Source: Limnoperna fortunei
Taxonomy: Eukaryota; Mollusca; Bivalvia; Mytilida; Modiolidae
Assembly (NCBI GenBank): GCA_944474755.1
Contig: OX104119.1
Location: forward strand, 48,915,657 to 48,979,656
Direction of reading: 5' to 3'
DNA: 64,000 nt
Shown here: one piece after another, positions 25,801 through 33,472 of the stretch
How positions within the stretch are numbered: the first letter of the stretch is position 1
Layout: every line of letters begins with the position of its first letter
Notes under the pieces: model-generated
Told to the model about the DNA's origin: nothing
Databases searched by the model: none
What the model saw: only the letters and a program-made list of their open reading frames with translations
Made by a program: the position numbers and the translations under genes

Positions 25801-28800
25801 ATTTTCATGTTTTAGGTAATACATATCATGACTCGGGACTTTTAAAACCAAATATGACGTAGTAAACTAATTGGATTAAACAATAGTCTTATCTGAAAAA
25901 GTATTTTTGTATCTTTGATAACATTTAAATTACTCTTTAGACATTAACAGGTAAAATAAAATTAATAATGAAACGACAAAATTAATGCTTAAATCAATCA
26001 ATTATACTTGACAGACCTTTAACCTGTGATGAAAGCGAAAACATTTGAAAACATAAATGTAATGACGGCGCACACAGACACCGATTAAATGCATTGGGTT
26101 CTACAATATTGTTTGCTTTGGGTCATGTGACAGTCTCGAACGGTAATGCCTTCCCTATTCGCAAGTTGGGATCGCACTGCTGAGCAGCTCATAAGGGCTA
26201 GCACTGTAAACCCTAAAAGTATGATCCCAGCACTGGACGTCGGAAATTGTTGTTTATTGTATTTGGAAATATCGTACAAACTAATGCTAGCTTGACTGTT
26301 TAACCCACATAGTATTCCAGCGCGTCATCGGGTGGTGGATAGGAAGACCCTAACGTTGGGGTTGTCATGTCAGAATATAGAATGCCTGGCCGCTGCTCAT
26401 AGTGGGTGACGTGTTTGGAGAATGTTTGGCTTCTTGCACGATAATTAACCTTTGTAGATTTTGAAAAAGTATAGGATCATTGTAGCCGCTACAAAAGGCT
26501 CAATTCTCCATCCAATAATCCATACTTTTCTAATGGCAGTCAAAATTTGTGTTTCCTATGCCCCATGTTGTCAGTTCTTTGGATTAATATATCTTGTCTA
26601 GTTAACGCGTTATATCTATGCACATCATATCTCTTAGCTCAAATAATTTAATCGTAAGTCATTGTTTGTTTTAGAAAACTTAAGTGTACAAGAATAACCA
26701 TACACAAGCATTTGTTTCTATCATACACGTTAGCGGCTATTCTTTGGATATCGTACTACGCATCAAGCGCATTTGATCCTCATGTTCTTCAAGAGAATCC
26801 GGTAAGAATGGTATAATAACGATATTTTATAATGCAGTCGAACATTGTTGTATTAAATTTTTCTAGAGTTTTAGGTATATTGAGTTTTTTCAATACCAAA
26901 AAATAACATAAATATATAGGTGGCACATATTCTAACGCTTAACATTAGAGCAACAGTTTTCAATATGGATGTAAATATGGAGGTTAAACGCCATACGTCT
27001 GAAAATGATGTGTGGTTTTGCATTTCTTCATGTTATTTGTAGTATTCTATGTGTGGTCGTTTTTAAAATAAACATGTACTGCTTAGCAGCATACCTATTT
27101 CATAGTTGTTAACATTTAATTTAAATTATCATACTAGGTTAATTAGCCTAATTTAATTACGGACTTTCACACATTTTAATGACAAATATTTGTTTATATA
27201 CATGACACGCGAAAATCAAAACAAATCGTCATGTACAAAATACATAATTTGTGTGTATTGTGGCAAGATTAGAGAAACATGCTTGCAATATCCTGGAATT
27301 TTCTTTTGCTCCACGCTAAAAACACATGTCTTCTATCTATGTGTCTGAGTATTAGTTATAAGATCACATGTTAGAACGTCTGCAATAACTACTAAGTTTA
27401 CAACAAATTGAAAATTACACTTTCATCTGCCATAAGAGCCGCCGTGGTTAATGTAGTTCGTCTATTATTGATCTTCGGCTTCTTCCTCAATAAAAACTGG
27501 ACGCTATGATATAGTATAGCTGAAACATTATTGAAAATCGCGTTAGACATAATTGATAATACAATCATTTGCCATATGTTTACAGATCGAGTCTTTCTTT
27601 TTATAGAACGAGGTAACTTTCGAGTCAGCGTTTGCCTGTTTCTACGACTAAACAGTGCAATGTTGTTTTTAGGTATGGTGCAGAATACTTCACGTTCTTG
27701 CGCAATATGTGACAGTATGCAACTATGCATGGATGTTTTGCGAAGGCTTTTTTCTCCATACCTTACTAATTTTGGCATTTACAAATGAGAGAACCTTACT
27801 TGCAATATGTTACTTTATTGGATGGGGTAAGTAAACATGTTAACTACATGTAATAAGGGGCTTTTAGAGCTGTTCTTATTACTAATTTGTGTTTTGTTGC
27901 GTTGAGTATCTGTTTCTTCTTTTGTTGTCCACTCTTCTGTTTGATCATGGTTTTGTCTGTCATTGACCTATCGCTTTAGGAATACTTCTCCGAATTGTTT
28001 CTTACAGATATGTTGCAGAGTTAAGAAAATATTGAAATTCAGGTGTCAACTGTTAGTCAAGTATCGAGTTTATTCAGACTTAGCTATATGTTTTAATGTA
28101 GCGTGCAGAATGGTATAGGAACCTACACAAAATACACACATTTTTAAAAGAATGTCATTTGAGAACGTTATATATTTTATGTCAATTTTTAAGGTGTTCC
28201 AGTAATTCCAAGTATTATCTACTCAATTTTGCGGTCAACAAGTGGAGATGGAGATACTAGGTGAGTTATTGTTGTTCTGACAATAATAATACTTTCTGAG
28301 ATGTTCTTGCTGGATTCAGAGAAAAACTATTTTTCGTAAAACATTGAAAGCCATAGTTTGCAACGAAATTAATGAGATCCATAAAAAATTAGGAATTCAT
28401 ATAGCATATCAATGTAGCAACCCTTTGAGGTGGATAAGTGTGATTATTTGGTCATAACACAAAAACGTGGTCGTTGACCATAATTTTTCAATTAGCCCAT
28501 CCCTTTTCTACGATTGATATATTTTAAAACTTATTCTCCGTCTGAATATACCTGAAATCCTACTCACTAGACGTTAAACGAATATTCAGACGATCTATGG
28601 CTTTTTATAATAAAGTATGTGTGGCTAGTAAGATGACACTTAGACAAAGAACTATCAAATCGTTGCAGAGTTAACATTTTATTACTCTACTAAATAATAT
28701 AAAACAGTTTTGGAACAAGTAATATCGTAGACCTAAAATAACATCGTATAAAATCGAGATACATAAAAACATAAAAGGTTTGAAATTTCAAATGGCATGA

Positions 28801-31800
28801 AGCTCAAAACTATAATCGAGATAAATAAAAAGGCGAAATATATAGGTATAAAATGTCAAATAAATTGACGCTCAAACTAGAATCGAGTAAATAATAAATG
28901 TCCTTCCTTTATTTAATTTTCAGTTGTTGGCATGATGATACATTCCTGATCTGGATCTTCTCTGGACCAATTGCTTTGTCCCTATTTGTAAGTAGTCCTA
29001 ATACTAAAGGTGTATTCGAACAGATATCAGAAATTTCTTAGTAAAGAAATAGTATCTTAACTTCGAAATATTACCCAGATACTGTTAAAACTGATTGACG
29101 TCTTACGACCAGGAAGAACCATTTGATCCTATACGAGCACAACTTAAATTCACTTGTAGCTTATCAGAAAGGCGGTAATAACGGTAGTAAAGCAGTCGGT
29201 AAAAATAGATAACACTGAAACAGCTTTCTGTCCAGTCTCTGGGTTGTTCAGTGGGCAAGGCTAACTCCCTTATACGGTGGAGCAATTTTATATTTCGATG
29301 GGTTTTTTACACGTCTGAAACAGCTTTCTGCCCAGTCTCTGGGTTGTACAGAGAGCAAGGAACACTCTCCTATACGGTGACAGATTTTTTTCTTTTGCTG
29401 GGATGTTTAATTTCAACATTTCGTACAACGTAAGTAATTTATACGATGGTTGATTCATAGTAACTTACTAATCTTGGGAGCATGCAGTAATCTTCCCTTT
29501 TGGGTTTGTTAACTTTACTATACGATTCCTCGCTGTAAATATTATGCTGTTTACTAGGCAGTTTGCAATATATTTTACAGATTAATGTTATATTCCTAGT
29601 AAACATACTTCGGATTTTATGTTCAAAAGTTAGATCCATACAACAACAGGCATCGAATCCCATCAGGTTAGTAACCCGTCACACATTTTTCAGTTTTTAC
29701 GTGTTGTGTCTGATCTAGCTTCGTTTGGATGTCACAATTAAGTCTGTACCAATATTATTTAAATGCTGCAAACTGCTAGAGTGTTATTTTATGTCAAGCA
29801 ACAGCTTTCGTGTTTTTAGAAATTTTATACTGATATCAAAAAATTGTCTGTGGGTATACATTTCTACTTGAAATAAACACTTTTTAAAGGCTTTACAGAG
29901 CTACTGGACCACACTAGGAATGATCAATTTACAGAGTGGCCAAGCCGGTTCCAAGATTGGGGATAAGAGATGCCTTCTCGTGGAGGGGTTGTTGGGTCAA
30001 TATGGAAGCATGACAACGTTCCATAGTTGGTAACGTGTTTGGATAGTGCCACACTCCTGTGCGATAATAACCACTTTGTAGATGTCGATGAAGAGAAGTC
30101 TTTTTGTAGGTGCTACAAAACGACCTTGCCCTATACCCTCAACCGCTTCAGTAGCAGTCGAAATTGTGTTCCCGTCGCAATTCCTCAATGAGGTTTTTTT
30201 TGTAAACTGGTTATCTTCCCGAATATAGCTTAAATACTGCTCGCTTTGCGTTACAAAAATAGCAAATAAATTTATCAGAGGCAAACGCCTTCCGCATAAT
30301 GATAACATTGAAGTTGCACACATTACAATTCTAGCGACTAACAAGTAACCAAAACAATTTTAACATGTCAACCTAATTTTCCTAGGACTGAACGTGGAAG
30401 GGCTCCTTGTGCCGGACCGACAGAGCAGCCCGGCGCATCATCAGGAGGAGGATAGGGGAAACCCTCTCGTTAAGCTGTTTTCAATTCTTTATGCGGAAGG
30501 CTTGAGGCGCTGGAGAGTGTCACTCTCATTGCACTATAAAGAGCCAATGTGTAAATTTCGAAAAAGTAGGTTCATTGTAGCCGCTACAAAATGCTAAATT
30601 TTCCATATCACATCCCACAAAGAATGACTACCACACTTTCAAAATTTCATATGAGAAGGCCCAAAGTACTAAGAATTAACATACGTCATATGTAGTTATA
30701 AGTTAACATAAAACCAGCAACCAGATGTCTTAATAATAAATAACTCCAACTCAATGGTTATTTAAACATTCAATGATAGTACCACAGTTGACTAACTGTA
30801 TAATGATCGTCCTGACATAAAGTCATGACTAACCTGGTTTAACATTTATATTATAAAGCTTTTGTTGATTCTTATCATATTTAAAACTAGAATACGCTTA
30901 TTTAACGGAGTGTTAATTTGTTAAACTTTACCTCAAAATTTGCCTTAGAAATATGCAGAATATGAACGTTTGCGTAAATCTGGTATTGTGTAGACATTTA
31001 TAGTACATGTTTCGCACTTCAGACTCACCGTAAGTAAACCAGCATTATCTTTTTAGACAGTCTTTAAGAGCAACCTGTATCCTAATTCCGTTACTAGGAA
31101 TTCAGTACTTTGCACTGCCTTTCCGTCCTAACGCAAGTGATGAACAAGGCCAGTATGTATATGACATGGTGTCGGCTAGTTTGTCATCATTCCAGGTAAA
31201 TTTATCATTTGTGAATTTCACATGAAAATTCTGAAAAATGAGAATTTATTTCAGAATATTTATAGAATTGTATGAAAGTTAGAGAACATTAAAAATGTTG
31301 AGAACATTTTTTCACGTGAACTTCACATGAAATTCACGTTAAATTGCTCATTTAACGTTAAATTTTTCACGTGAATTTCACATTAATTTCATGTGAAATT
31401 TACGTGAACAAAATTTCCATGTGTATGAATGTAAATATACAACGACGTGCAATGTATATCTTTTGCACAAAGTCTTTACTAACGTTAATGCAAACATTAA
31501 CGTTTTTTTTTTAATTTAGACAATATGTTATATTGTCAGTCTAAAGCAAGATGCTGGACAAACAGAATGCAAGGCGGTAAGTGCGTCACCCTTGCAATAC
31601 ACATGAACCGATAAACGAAATCAAGATGATGACAAAACTCTCAGCAGTATATCAGCTTTTTAGCGAGTATTCAAAACATAAAATGCATCAATCTTTGGAA
31701 TGCAACATTGCTTTGAATTATAACGTGAGATTGGATATTTAGTACGAAAACTTATTTGACCTTATCGTTCTAATCTGACGTACGTAGTAGTCATAAACAA

Positions 31801-33432
31801 TGGAATCCATCGTAGAATAATTTCAGGCATATGCAATAAAACCCAAGTCTTTCTATATACCCTCCTATCGACGATTGTTAATTTCTACCAGGTTTCCTAT
31901 ACAAAATTTTGACCCCAAGATATAACTGAAACATTGATAAAATTGTAACTAACCATGTTTATACCACATGTCGCCGTAAATATTTTTTTACATGTAATTC
32001 ATATTTACTTAATGTATTATTAAATATAAGCTATGCTTTCGTCAAATCGATGTTCTGTTACTTTCATCTATAAAACTTGAAAATATTGCATACAGCCGAT
32101 CCGAATGAAAAGATTTTATTGCTCTTACTGCTCAAAAGTCTTTTCTCCATAACTCGGTCAGTTGAATGCTGATAATATTTTATCACAAAAATAGGCTCTG
32201 GTATCGTTCGTTACGCATTAAACAACACCTTGAGTACAATTAAATATTTTGTAAAAAAGTGCAAACGCAATGTTGAAAGATATATTGTTCAAATATCGCA
32301 GTCAATGTGCAGCCTATAATGGAATTGTCATTTATATTATTTGAAAATATTGCATAGTAAATGCAACTTTTATTACTCTATATGTACCATTAGGTCTACA
32401 TCTGTAAACTTACAAGCTTTTAAATTATATCTAGAATTATCCACTGAATTGTATTGCTGTATTAACAACACAGTCGCTTTCATTTCAGGGTTTATTAGTT
32501 CTATTTTGTTTCTTAAATGGAGAGGTCAGTTATTATAAGTATATGCATTTAGTACTACAATCAGATCCATAAAGGAAGGTTTAGGTTTTCACCATTTAAT
32601 CAATTAGACAGCCGTATTGTGTTGTAAGAGGCGTTGGTGTCAAATATTTATAGATTATTTGCGTTTTTTGAAACGAGATGCGTTTTCTCGTCCATATCTC
32701 ATCGAAGGGCGACAGCCCTGAGATGAGATGACGAGAAAATGCATCGAGTTTCAAAATACGTAAATAATCTGTTTATCGCTGTTTTGTAACATTGTGACGT
32801 CATAGTGTTTACTTAACGACGTCTTGACAGCGAGCTGAGATAGGCCTATCTCACGTTAGTAGAGTGAGATGGAATAATATCGCACACAACGATCAAAGGA
32901 AAATACTGCAAAATAGCGATAAAGTTGACACCTGCATTACTTCACGTTGATGTTCTATCCATTCTAATACAATTTATGTAAAATCATCCCTGGAATTAAT
33001 AAAAAAGTGACCTATAAAACATGGCGTTCCATAGCATAGTGCGTAAATATCAATTGAAATGTAACCAACTGAAAGTGATGGGACAATGACAATTCGGGAT
33101 GCAGACAAACATATACAACACGAAACAAAACTAAAAAAAAACGAAAACCAAAAAAACAAAACAAAAAAAAAAAAAAACAAAAAACAAAAATAAAAAGACA
33201 ACTCCCCCACCAAAAAAAAGTGAGTGACCCGAACCGAACAAAAACCACGATTGCACTCAGGAGAGGTCTATAAATAATTGATTGATGTTCTGTGGATAGT
33301 ATGATTCGATTTATACACATACGGAAAATCGATAAGGCAGTGAATGTAATATGACAGTAAAGAACGAGTAACTATAGTATGGATGTCCAAAACAAAGCTT
33401 CCTAAAAAATGAAAGTCTCGTACCTTGTTCGG

Positions 33433-33472
<40 letters not shown>

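Noticed and set aside
27398..27778. 126-codon minus-strand frame overlapping the TM3 exon
   Set aside because: It is the shadow of exon 6 of the receptor and an adjacent SINE fragment.
32974..33320. Phenylalanine-rich minus-strand frames
   Set aside because: Produced by the A-rich tract at 33115-33205.
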